Assembly: GCA_012511955.1 (NCBI GenBank)
Contig: JAAZFC010000008.1
Location: forward strand, 1 to 54,035
DNA from: Fibrobacter sp.
GTDB lineage: Bacteria > Fibrobacterota > Fibrobacteria > Fibrobacterales > Fibrobacteraceae
Length of the DNA stretch: 54,035 bases
Direction: 5' to 3'
Below, piece by piece: positions 17,174 to 25,327 of this stretch. The position numbers and the translations under genes are program-made. Position 1 is the first letter of the stretch; each line of letters opens with the position of its first letter. A model generated the notes under the pieces. The model ran no database searches. It had not been told where the DNA came from and worked only from the letters and a program-made list of their open reading frames with translations.

Positions 17174-18564
17174 GGTAAATAAATTCCATGCAAAACCAAA
17201 CTGTGTTTTTTAGCATCAGCCCCTTGGATTACTAAATATAAAGGACTTTTGGGAGCTTCTTCGATTTTTATGAGGAAGTTGCTGTTATCGCTATGGCCGT
17301 GTTGCAATAATGTGGCTTTATTGTTGTATAGTTTATAGGTCCAAGGTAGCAACTCAGGGTCTGCGCGAATTTCTATACTTTTCCCCTTATGTGCGCGTTG
17401 ACTAGATATACGCAAGGATTTATAAAAAGAACTAGCTTGGATTTTATAACCAGGACTATGCTCTGTTTTGGCAATTAATGTATCGCCTTTGACATCGTAG
17501 GCTGTTTGACATTTGCCCGAAGCAATTTTCCAGTGAATTTGCTGAATTTGGGTGTGATCTAAACATAAATTCAAGGTGTCTATGGTATTGCGCAGTCGAA
17601 TGTTTTTTGAGCTACTCAATAAGTTTATTAAAGAACTTTCTCCAAACTCCTCTTTGAGTGCGTTGGTGTCGTTACCCATAATAGCTAAAGATTTTGGGGG
17701 GATAAGCTTTGGACTAATGGCAGAAGGACCCGTGCATGGAGATATTCTGTGAGCCGCAATATGGTAAAGAGTCTTATTTTCTAGTTCCCACCACTCATTT
17801 TCTTCTTCTGGGGGGCAAATCACCACTTCAGTTAGAGATAAGGGAGGATTGTCTTTGGGGAAAATAATGGTGTCGAGAAGGTTATCTAAAGGGAAATCAT
17901 CGCCTACCAAGCGCAATTGCAGTTGTAGATGGATAGGCCAGGCACTGGGTAAATAAAAGGCAGAGTCTTGGGTTAAAATGCCTTTGCCCAAAGTTTTTTG
18001 ATCTAGGGAAAAAACCTCCCAGTAAAGGGAGTCTCCAGGATGCACTTCGAACTTTAATTTCCAGGGATAGCGGGCAGAGATTTGCACTTTGGGTATGCGA
18101 TTTTCTAGGTTTTTATCCCATTGCGGGTCGGGAAAACCTGGGGTGGCATCCCCAACATTCCAAGGATTATTAGGGGAGTTTCTGACCCATGATTTTCCCG
18201 CCTTAGAGCGAGGAAGCACCACAGAATCTCGACAACTAGCCCAGGAAATTTGCGTAAATATTTCCGTGGAGTTAGGCAAATTTCCATCCCAGACTAAGCA
18301 TGGCACCGGCTGTTCGGGTAAAAGTTTGAGGGTGTCTTGGTGGCAAAAAACCAAGCGTTGAGGGGCAGAAGCTTCTATAAAATAACTTTGCTGATTATTA
18401 TGCACGCTTATATGCAAAGTATCAGAAAGATGTTTTGGAAGAACCACTTCGAAATATTCTCCTTGAGAATCTTCCATGGTAGTTGGATCTGCGTGCATTT
18501 CACTAATGTATGGACATTGCAAAAAAGATGCTAAAACAATGCTGTTTAAAACGCTCCCCCACAT
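17170..18564 (-). CDS. Secreted lamin-tail-domain (LTD) protein
   Basis: A 464-residue exported protein (signal about 1-24). Residues 18-165 follow the lamin-tail-domain plan: ISEMHADPTT...GEYFEVVLP at the start, LVFCHQDT, a DSVVLPRS strand, SWVRNSPNNPWNVG and the closing TPGFPDP. LTDs in bacteria are extracellular or cell-surface modules, often on secreted nucleases or adhesins. The remaining 300 residues are beta-rich with no motif I recognise; one Cys pair (LVICPPEE, ISPCTG) may form a disulfide. Second in the M23 - LTD - barrel - HD-GYP-like - NadD operon. Domain call is by pattern, moderately sure. Confidence 0.6.
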   Translation of the reverse strand: MWGSVLNSIVLASFLQCPYISEMHADPTTMEDSQGEYFEVVLPKHLSDTLHISVHNNQQSYFIEASAPQRLVFCHQDTLKLLPEQPVPCLVWDGNLPNSTEIFTQISWASCRDSVVLPRSKAGKSWVRNSPNNPWNVGDATPGFPDPQWDKNLENRIPKVQISARYPWKLKFEVHPGDSLYWEVFSLDQKTLGKGILTQDSAFYLPSAWPIHLQLQLRLVGDDFPLDNLLDTIIFPKDNPPLSLTEVVICPPEEENEWWELENKTLYHIAAHRISPCTGPSAISPKLIPPKSLAIMGNDTNALKEEFGESSLINLLSSSKNIRLRNTIDTLNLCLDHTQIQQIHWKIASGKCQTAYDVKGDTLIAKTEHSPGYKIQASSFYKSLRISSQRAHKGKSIEIRADPELLPWTYKLYNNKATLLQHGHSDNSNFLIKIEEAPKSPLYLVIQGADAKKHSLVLHGIYLP

Positions 18565-18587
18565 AATTTCTGCTCCCTCTTATAAAA

Positions 18588-19508
18588 TTATTCTACAGAA
18601 TACTCCGATGGTAAAATGTATTTGAGCGGATCTTGGGGAACTCCATTTTTATGCACTTCGTAGTGTACATGAATACCCGTAACGCGCCCAGTGTTTCCCA
18701 TATAGCCCAAAAGCTGATAGCGTTTTACCTGTTGACCATCTACCACCACAGGAAGTTCCATGTGTCCATATTTGGTCAAGTAAGTGTCGCCATGTTTAAG
18801 AGTTACATAATTGCCAAAGTATTCGCTTTTACGGACTCCTTCCACCTCACCATCGGCAGTGGCGTATATGGGGGTCCAACGAACATTTGAGATATCTATG
18901 CCCATGTGCATTTTGTCTAATTCACCAGTAACTGGATGAGTACGCAAGCCAAAAGGTGAACTAAAACGACCGTTACTTGGTGCAATGGAAGGTATATAGC
19001 GCCATTTTTTGTGTTTAGAGTCGATTTTATCTTTAATCACATCAAAACTTTCTTTGGAGCGAATAGTTTGCCTATCCAGATGTTTCATTTTTTCTTCTAC
19101 TACAAAATGTAGCCCTCGTACAGGATGCACGCTATGCATAAATGCTGATTCTGGAGAAACTGGACCACCATAACCTAAGTGCTTGTTATCTTGATAGGGG
19201 TTTTTAAGCCCAAACTTTAAGTAAAGTAAGTCTTCGTGATGGTAAGTAGCGTGTATTTGGGTCTCAATTTCATCTAATTGGTGATTGAGTTCACTAAGCT
19301 GTTCGTGTAGATTAACTTGCTCTCTAGCTGCAGAGTCAATTAAGAAACTTTGGCCAATATTTGTGCTGATTTGTATTAAAAAAAGTAAAACACCAATCAT
19401 TATCGCTAGCTTTGCTGCGGTTAGAACCTTAAAAAACACCACAGGTACTTGGATTCGCAAAGCCCGTGAGGATGATTTAAAATTTATATGAAAACTAACG
19501 GTTTTCAC
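18588..19508 (-). CDS. Membrane-anchored M23 metallopeptidase
   Basis: Peptidoglycan DD-endopeptidase-type protein. A cytoplasmic N-terminus, one TM helix (about 28-52), a periplasmic coiled coil (VNLHEQLSELNHQLDEIETQI, split here by position about 65-90) and a C-terminal LytM domain. Catalytic motifs are complete: HMGIDI (His-x3-Asp), YGHM and HVHYEVH, with SPFGLRTHPVTGE before them. It should cleave peptide cross-links and resembles the MepM/NlpD-like group. First gene of a leftward operon; 23 bases separate it from the LTD gene. Contrast with the inactive LytM protein at 5090. Confidence 0.9.
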   Translation of the reverse strand: MKTVSFHINFKSSSRALRIQVPVVFFKVLTAAKLAIMIGVLLFLIQISTNIGQSFLIDSAAREQVNLHEQLSELNHQLDEIETQIHATYHHEDLLYLKFGLKNPYQDNKHLGYGGPVSPESAFMHSVHPVRGLHFVVEEKMKHLDRQTIRSKESFDVIKDKIDSKHKKWRYIPSIAPSNGRFSSPFGLRTHPVTGELDKMHMGIDISNVRWTPIYATADGEVEGVRKSEYFGNYVTLKHGDTYLTKYGHMELPVVVDGQQVKRYQLLGYMGNTGRVTGIHVHYEVHKNGVPQDPLKYILPSEYSVE

Positions 19509-19589
19509 TTAATTCCTTTATTACTTATCTTAACAATACTCAATATTAAGAAACTTTATGGAATATCGCAACTCATATACGCAAAATGT

Positions 19590-20078
19590 TTAAAGTTTAG
19601 GTATGGATTCCCAATTTTTAGAGTGAATGTGATCGTAATAAAAGTTCCATATTAGAGATTGTTGCTTAGCGTTGTATAGGTTTCCTTTAACAGGCAAAAG
19701 TGTTAATATGATTAACAATAAAATATTTAACAAAATTGCTTTAATTAAGCCAATTCCCACTCCACCTACACGATTAAGAGTGTTTAGTGGGGATTTTTTC
19801 ACCATTTTATGAAAAGTTGCGCCAATGATTTTGGTGATAATGAAAAAGCTTAAAAAGATAGCGATAGCTGCAGATACTTTTAGGGCTAAGGGGTGAATGG
19901 CGGCAATGTTTTTGATTAAAATAGTGGTAAGAGGGGTAGTGAGTACCCAAGCACCGATTATGGCCACAACCCAAGTGGCAATGTTAAATAGACCTTTAAT
20001 TAAACCAATAAAGGCCCCCCAAAAAGCAAAAACTGCAAAAATTATCAATACAGTAAAGTCAATCCAATTTAACTCCAT
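19590..20078 (-). CDS. cvpA: CvpA family membrane protein
   Basis: 162 residues with four hydrophobic helices. The opening WIDFTVLIIFAVFAFWGAFIGLIKG and later RVGGVGIGLIKAILL are typical of CvpA/colicin V production proteins, whose biochemical role is unclear but is tied to envelope homeostasis. It starts immediately after the kinase stop codon (no gap), so the two are cotranscribed. Confidence 0.85.
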   Translation of the reverse strand: MELNWIDFTVLIIFAVFAFWGAFIGLIKGLFNIATWVVAIIGAWVLTTPLTTILIKNIAAIHPLALKVSAAIAIFLSFFIITKIIGATFHKMVKKSPLNTLNRVGGVGIGLIKAILLNILLLIILTLLPVKGNLYNAKQQSLIWNFYYDHIHSKNWESIPKL

Positions 20079-21068
20079 TTATAGACTCCATAAAAAATAG
20101 GCGCTAGCACCGATGATAAAACCCAAGAACAAAGTTAGCCAAAAGCGCTTAAAACTTGCGCGTGGAACTTGAATTTTACTATTGTCGCCTTTGCGTAAGT
20201 CGTAAATCCAATTGGCAAGCCAGGGGCTTAAGTCTCGCGGATATGCGCTAAGAGCTCTGTCTATATGCAAGGCAACTTCTCTGCTATTTTGAGGGCGTTT
20301 TTTAGTTTTTTTTGCTAAAAGACGGCGGTTCCACTGCCCTAAATTGTGGGGGATTTTGTTGGAAAGCTTCCCTTGGGGATTAGCGCCGATAATGTTTGCC
20401 ACGGTTTGTTCGGGATTTTCATGGCGAAAGGGGTGTTGACCGCTAAACATTTTCCAAACCACAATGCCTAAACTAAAAAGATCTGATGCGGGGCTTAAAG
20501 GTAGAGATTGCGCCTGTTCGGGGCTTAAAAAAGAAGTAGTTCCTACAATTCCAGCCCCTTGGGTGAGGTCTTGTTCTGAATCTTTGGCAATGCCAAAATC
20601 TAAAATACGCACTCTACCATCGAACCCGAACATGATATTACTGGGTTTTAAATCTCTGTGAATCACATCGCGATCGTGGGCATAAGTTAAACCGCTTAAA
20701 ATATCGCGGATAATGGCCAAGCAAACCCAAAGTGGTGGTTGGGGACATTTTTCGAGTACTTGCTCTAAGTTCCAACCGTTTACCCATTCCATGCCAATGT
20801 TTAAAGTGGTGTTGCTTTCACGCCAATAAGAATGAATGCCCACTATGTTGGGATGCTGTAATTTAGCATGAACTCGAACTTCGCGGTTAAAGCGTTCTTC
20901 CATGACTTTGGAGTTGCGCAAACTGACTTTCATCTGTTTTACAATCAAATTTCTATCCAAAGAATGATCGTAGCACAGCCAAATATCGCCCATGGCTCCT
21001 TGGCCAATCTTTTCAATGGGTTCAAATGCTCCGATGCGTAGTGGGGCTTTGTTTTTAGCTTTAGTCAT
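20079..21068 (-). CDS. Serine/threonine protein kinase with C-terminal TM helix
   Basis: Hanks-type kinase with all catalytic elements: glycine loop IGQGAMGDIW, Lys in LIVKQM, HRDLKPSNIMF (catalytic Asp), DFGIAK and activation-segment GTTSFLSPEQA, ending near residue 280. A TM helix (about 307-327) closes the protein, with no extracellular sensor after it, unlike PknB with PASTA repeats. Substrate unknown. It is followed without gap by cvpA and is divergent from mqnE. Confidence 0.9.
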   Translation of the reverse strand: MTKAKNKAPLRIGAFEPIEKIGQGAMGDIWLCYDHSLDRNLIVKQMKVSLRNSKVMEERFNREVRVHAKLQHPNIVGIHSYWRESNTTLNIGMEWVNGWNLEQVLEKCPQPPLWVCLAIIRDILSGLTYAHDRDVIHRDLKPSNIMFGFDGRVRILDFGIAKDSEQDLTQGAGIVGTTSFLSPEQAQSLPLSPASDLFSLGIVVWKMFSGQHPFRHENPEQTVANIIGANPQGKLSNKIPHNLGQWNRRLLAKKTKKRPQNSREVALHIDRALSAYPRDLSPWLANWIYDLRKGDNSKIQVPRASFKRFWLTLFLGFIIGASAYFLWSL

Positions 21069-21122
21069 AAAAGTTCCTCAACCAGCGTAAATTTCTTTTA
21101 CTATTGTTAATTTTAACAAATC

Positions 21123-22196
21123 ATGTGGCAAAGCATAAAAGATAAAGTTAAACAAAAACATCGATTAACCAAAACCGAGGCCCTTTGGCTTTACGAGCAA
21201 GCACCTGCTCAAGATTTATACGATTTAGCAAATTTTGTTAAAATTCAAAAACACGGCAAAAATATATACTGGGTTAATAACAGACATATAAATTATACCA
21301 ATGTTTGTGTGCTAAATTGCAGATTTTGCGCCTTTTCTAAGATAAAAAAAGATAGTCCCACAGCTTATAATTGGAGCCCTGCAGAAGTTTTAGCCAAAGC
21401 CCAAGAATCCGTGGACCAAGGAGCCCAAGAGCTTCATATTGTGGGCGGCTTGCATCCTGATCATCCTTTGCAATATTACATAGATATGCTGAGCAATTTA
21501 CGAGCGCAGTTTCCCACAGTTTCCCTTAAAGCTTTTACCGCCGTCGAACTAATTCACTTTGCGCAAATAGCTGACATTAGCGTCGCTGAAGTTTTGCAAC
21601 GCTTAAAAGACGCCGGTTTGCAAGCTTTGCCCGGGGGTGGGGCAGAAATTTTAGTGCCCGAAGTTCGCCAGGAAATTTGCGGAGAAAAAGAAAGCGGCGA
21701 ACAGTGGTTGCAAGTGCATCGCACCGCCCACGAAATGGGGATTCCCAGCAATGCCACCATGCTTTTTGGACATATAGAAAGCTTGCAGCATAGGGTGGAG
21801 CATTTGGCCATGATTAGAGATTTAGAAGACCGTGCGCCGGGCTTTTTTGCCTTTATTCCTTTAGTTTTTCACCCAGAAAACAATGCTTTGGGCCAGCGCC
21901 TTAAAAAAATGACATCCCCAGAAGATCGTTTGCGTACTATTGCGGTGTCGCGTTTGTTTTTAGATAATATTCCCCATATTAAGGCTTACTGGGTGCAAAT
22001 GGGCATAGATGTAGCCCAGCAAGCTCTTTTGGCAGGGGCCAGCGACTTAGATGGAACCATTGCTGAAGAGAAGATCACCTCGGCAGCTGGAGCCCAAAGT
22101 GCTCAGGGATTGAGTGTGGCGCAAATGAATTCTATTATAAAAGAAGTTGGCTGCGTTCCTGTGGAACGCAATGGTTTATATGAAAACATTCCATGA
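21123..22196 (+). CDS. mqnE: Aminofutalosine synthase (radical SAM)
   Basis: Radical SAM enzyme that joins 3-[(1-carboxyvinyl)oxy]benzoate to SAM-derived adenosine, giving aminodeoxyfutalosine for menaquinone. The cluster motif is CVLNCRFC (Cys-x3-Cys-x2-Cys) after WVNNRHINYTNV; then ELHIVGGLHPD, AFTAVELIHFA, LPGGGAEI, NATMLFGHIE and FIPLVFHPEN, all MqnE hallmarks that separate it from the cyclase MqnC. 357 residues, normal. It implies a futalosine pathway; the deaminase candidate is at 6882. MqnA, MqnC and MqnD are not in the window. Confidence 0.93.
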   Translation: MWQSIKDKVKQKHRLTKTEALWLYEQAPAQDLYDLANFVKIQKHGKNIYWVNNRHINYTNVCVLNCRFCAFSKIKKDSPTAYNWSPAEVLAKAQESVDQGAQELHIVGGLHPDHPLQYYIDMLSNLRAQFPTVSLKAFTAVELIHFAQIADISVAEVLQRLKDAGLQALPGGGAEILVPEVRQEICGEKESGEQWLQVHRTAHEMGIPSNATMLFGHIESLQHRVEHLAMIRDLEDRAPGFFAFIPLVFHPENNALGQRLKKMTSPEDRLRTIAVSRLFLDNIPHIKAYWVQMGIDVAQQALLAGASDLDGTIAEEKITSAAGAQSAQGLSVAQMNSIIKEVGCVPVERNGLYENIP

Positions 22197-22244
22197 AATT
22201 ATTTTTAAACAGTTTTTTTGCAATTTATAGCGTAAATTAAAAAT

Positions 22245-23363
22245 ATGACAGTAAAATATACACTTGTGGACAAAGAAGATCGCTTAGCTGAACTCGTAAG
22301 CGTTTTAAATGAAGTTCCAGGGTGTGCTTTAGATACTGAAGCTGATTCTATGCACCATTATCGGGTGCGCTTATGTTTAATACAAATCACAGTAGCTGGT
22401 AAAAATTGGATAGTTGATCCTCTAAGTGATATTAATTTAAATAAGCTTTGGCAAACTAAAGCTTTGCAAAATTTGATTTTACATGGTGCCGATTACGATT
22501 TGCGCATGTTGCACACATTTTGTGATTTTACTCCGCAAAAAATATTTGATACCATGATAGCAGCCAGATTTTTAGGGGTGCATCGCGTTGGTTTAAGCTC
22601 TTTGGTGAAAAAATACTTTAGTGTTACTTTAGCAAAATCCAATCAAAAGGCTGATTGGACTAAGAGACCTCTACCTAAAACCATGAAGCAGTACGCGGTT
22701 TTAGATACTTTTTACTTACATGAATTACGAGAAATATTATTAGCTGATTTGCGTAAGTTAGGCAGGGAAGAATGGCATACGCAAACTTGTGCTCACATAT
22801 TGCAAAATTCCCAAGAAGATATTTTTTTAGAGTCAGATGATGATGCTTGGCGTATTAAAAAATCAAATTCATTGGACCCTAGAGCCCTGGTTTTTTTGCG
22901 GGAACTTTGGCATTGGCGCGAAAAAGAAGGGGAGTTGTTAGATCGGCCTGTTTTTAAAGTGCTTAACAACGAAGCTTTAATTGGAATATCTCGCCGAGCT
23001 GCGAATAATGCTAGCAATATTACCGCGCAAACTTTTAATAAGTTACCCCGTAACTTTACTGGAGATAGGCTGCGAAGGTTTTTGAACACTTTGCATAGAG
23101 CTGCAAAAATCCCTCAAAAAGAGTGGCCAGAGCCTAAAGCTAGGCGATTAAAGCTTGTAGATTCTCCCAATGCTAAACATTTAGAGAGTATTCGTAATTA
23201 TCGCGATAAAATAGCCTTGGAGCTAGAAATAGATCCCACTATCATAGCTAATCGCAATCAAATGGTAAATTTGGCTATGCCTAACAAAGATTGGGAAAAT
23301 AAAATAAAACTTGCTAGGCTTTTGCCTTGGCAATGGGAAATGCTTAAACCAGGAATAAATTAA
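22245..23363 (+). CDS. rnd: Ribonuclease D
   Basis: 3'-5' exoribonuclease of the DEDDy class involved in tRNA 3' maturation. Exo motifs: ALDTEADSM (Asp-x-Glu), LHGADYDLRML (Asp) and QYAVLDTFYL (Tyr-x3-Asp). The C-terminal half has HRDC-like helices (LDPRALVFLRELWHWRE, NEALIGISRRAA). 372 residues fits. The last base of its stop is the first base of the next gene's ATG (TAATG), a tight coupling. Confidence 0.9.
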   Translation: MTVKYTLVDKEDRLAELVSVLNEVPGCALDTEADSMHHYRVRLCLIQITVAGKNWIVDPLSDINLNKLWQTKALQNLILHGADYDLRMLHTFCDFTPQKIFDTMIAARFLGVHRVGLSSLVKKYFSVTLAKSNQKADWTKRPLPKTMKQYAVLDTFYLHELREILLADLRKLGREEWHTQTCAHILQNSQEDIFLESDDDAWRIKKSNSLDPRALVFLRELWHWREKEGELLDRPVFKVLNNEALIGISRRAANNASNITAQTFNKLPRNFTGDRLRRFLNTLHRAAKIPQKEWPEPKARRLKLVDSPNAKHLESIRNYRDKIALELEIDPTIIANRNQMVNLAMPNKDWENKIKLARLLPWQWEMLKPGIN

Positions 23364-23917
23364 TGGCTATTAGAACTCGTCATTTAGTTGCTGCTAAGCT
23401 TAGAACTATGACCCCCCAAGCCTTGCGAGAAGAAAGCGCAAATATTGTTAGGCTTATCACTGAATGGTCTGTTTTTCAAGAAGCCGAAGTAGTGGCAGGT
23501 TTTTATCCCACCCATCAAGAACCGCAAATAAAGCCTTTATTGCAAAAAATTATGGCAGAAAAAAAACTTTTGCTCCCTAAAGTGTTGGGTAATGGTTTAA
23601 TGGATTTTCATCAAGTTTTTACCTTTGATGTTTTGCGTTCAGGAGCTTTTGGTTTAATGGAGCCTTCTCTAAGCGCACAGCCTTGGCTAGGTTCCGATCC
23701 CGACATAGTTTTGGTGCCGGGAATGACTTTTAATAATTTTGGTGAGCGCGTGGGTAAAGGAGGCGGTTATTATGATAGATATTTGGCAAAATCTAAAAAC
23801 TCTATATATGTAGGTTTGGGTTTTTCGGTGCAAATGGTGGCAGGGAACATTCCTCAACACCAATATGATGTGAGAATGAATTATATTGTATCTCCAACGG
23901 AAATTTTTAAAGTTTAA
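23363..23917 (+). CDS. 5-formyltetrahydrofolate cyclo-ligase
   Basis: ATP-dependent conversion of 5-formyl-THF to 5,10-methenyl-THF in folate one-carbon metabolism. Family features: the FYPTHQEPQIKPLL block, LLPKV, SGAFGLMEPS, DIVLVPGMTFNNFGERVGKGGGYYDRYL (ATP/substrate signature spanning about 113-140) and a final HQYDVRMNYIVSP. 184 residues, typical. Overlaps rnd by one base. Confidence 0.92.
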   Translation: MAIRTRHLVAAKLRTMTPQALREESANIVRLITEWSVFQEAEVVAGFYPTHQEPQIKPLLQKIMAEKKLLLPKVLGNGLMDFHQVFTFDVLRSGAFGLMEPSLSAQPWLGSDPDIVLVPGMTFNNFGERVGKGGGYYDRYLAKSKNSIYVGLGFSVQMVAGNIPQHQYDVRMNYIVSPTEIFKV

Positions 23918-23929
23918 AGCAAGGTAAAT

Positions 23930-24370
23930 ATGAAAGCTGTTTTAGTACTAGCTACTGGCGAAAGTTTTACAGGCACAGTTTTGGGAAGCGCTACCAATGT
24001 TCAGGGTAATATCGTGTTTAATACCTCGATGAATGCTTATGAAGATGTGCTTTTTGACAGTGAATTAAAAGATGAAATCGTTTGTATGACTTATCCCGAA
24101 ATAGGAAATACTGGTGTTGATTTGCAAAGAATTGCTCAGGAGTCAGTGCACTTAAAAGGGTTAATTATTAAAAGTGCGTGTCGAAATCCTTCTGGAGATA
24201 GGTCGAAAATACAAGTTTTAGAAGATTTTTTGCAAGAGAAAGGCGTTTCGGGGATAATGGGGATAGACACTCGGCAAGTAACCAAGATTATTCGCGATAA
24301 TCCAGGCTTAAAAGCAGGGATTTTTGTAGGAGATGTCAGTGTGGCCGATGCTTTAGCTCAATTAGCTTAA
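23930..24370 (+). CDS. Stand-alone carbamoyl-phosphate synthase small-chain N-terminal domain (CarA without glutaminase)
   Basis: The 146 residues align with the first domain of CarA: LVLATGESFTGTVLG, IVFNTSMNAYEDVL, DEIVCMTYPEIGN, LKGLIIKSACRNPS, GVSGIMGIDTRQVTKIIRD and GIFVGD. CarA normally continues with a class I glutamine amidotransferase domain (about 230 residues with a catalytic Cys), which is absent. The next gene starts 5 bases after the stop and no frame nearby encodes the missing part, so a simple frameshift does not explain it. Either the glutaminase is encoded elsewhere or this is a partner-binding or regulatory remnant. Good family match, unknown function. Confidence 0.8.
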   Translation: MKAVLVLATGESFTGTVLGSATNVQGNIVFNTSMNAYEDVLFDSELKDEIVCMTYPEIGNTGVDLQRIAQESVHLKGLIIKSACRNPSGDRSKIQVLEDFLQEKGVSGIMGIDTRQVTKIIRDNPGLKAGIFVGDVSVADALAQLA

Positions 24371-24374
24371 TATT

Positions 24375-25214
24375 ATGAGAAAAAGACAAAATTACAGAAG
24401 AAAGCGAAGCAGTCAGCATACAGAAATGCGTAGTCCGCCTCAAAAAGTGATTTACGGAGTCAAAGCGGTTAGTGAAATACTGAAAAATCGCCCTGGCTTG
24501 GTCCATAGAGTAGTGTTTCAAAAAGGTGCTGGTCGCGTAGAGCTTTATGAACTACAAAAGATAGTCAAGCGTTTGCATATACATTATCAGCAATTAGATG
24601 CGCGAATGTTAGAACAGCACGCTCCCAACCACGGCGGAGTTTTAGCTTTTTGTCATGAACAAGAAACCCTAAGTTGGGAACAAGTTTTGCCTGATTTAAA
24701 TGCTGTTTTTGTCAATGAAAAAAGCAGTGTGGTGGCGGTAATGGCCAATATTGAAGATCCCCGCAATTTAGGGGCGAGTTTGCGTTCGTGTTTGGCTTTA
24801 GGCGTTAAAACCGTGTTAATGCCTGCCAAGGGAATGTGTGGCTTAACGCCAGCAGTGGTGCGTAGTTCAGCGGGAACTTTAAGCAAATTGCAAATATGCA
24901 GGCCTAATAATTTGGAAAAAGCCTTAGAAGATTTATCGCAAATAGGCTATAAATTAGTGGGTTTAGATGGCTATGGTGAAAGCGCTTTAGCGCGGGTGGA
25001 CTTTTCAGGGCATAATGTGATAATAGTAGGCGGAGAAGATCGTGGTTTACCGCCATATATGCGCAAGCAATGCGATGCTGTGGCTCGTATTCCCATGGCT
25101 TTAGATGCCCATTCTTACAATGCTTCCGTGGCTTTGTCCCTAGCTTTATACGAGTGTGCACGCCAACAAGGATTTACAGGTTTGCAAGAACTTGCAGTTA
25201 TAAATATTGAATAA
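24375..25214 (+). CDS. rlmB: 23S rRNA (guanosine-2'-O)-methyltransferase, RlmB/TrmH family
   Basis: SPOUT-class methyltransferase. A basic leader (1-25), a substrate-binding domain with VIYGVKAVSEILKN and HGGVLAF, then the knotted SAM domain: NIEDPRNLGASLRSCLALG, SSAGTLSKL, IIVGGEDRGLPP and ARIPMALDAHSYNASVALSLALYE, the three SpoU motifs. Probably modifies G2251 of 23S rRNA as RlmB does; a tRNA substrate cannot be excluded. It follows the CarA fragment by 4 bases, probably the same transcript. Confidence 0.88.
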   Translation: MRKRQNYRRKRSSQHTEMRSPPQKVIYGVKAVSEILKNRPGLVHRVVFQKGAGRVELYELQKIVKRLHIHYQQLDARMLEQHAPNHGGVLAFCHEQETLSWEQVLPDLNAVFVNEKSSVVAVMANIEDPRNLGASLRSCLALGVKTVLMPAKGMCGLTPAVVRSSAGTLSKLQICRPNNLEKALEDLSQIGYKLVGLDGYGESALARVDFSGHNVIIVGGEDRGLPPYMRKQCDAVARIPMALDAHSYNASVALSLALYECARQQGFTGLQELAVINIE

Positions 25215-25327
25215 TTTGCGGATTGATAAGAAATATTCGATTAAGATACTCCATGATTTTCTTGTCTAGATCTATTATAATTAAAGATAAATAGTGCTTT
25301 TGACGATATAAGCATATAGGGTTATCT

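Noticed and set aside
23930-24400. Frameshifted full-length carA
   Set aside because: Downstream frames encode the RlmB-type methyltransferase start, not a glutaminase; the stop is followed by a separate ATG.
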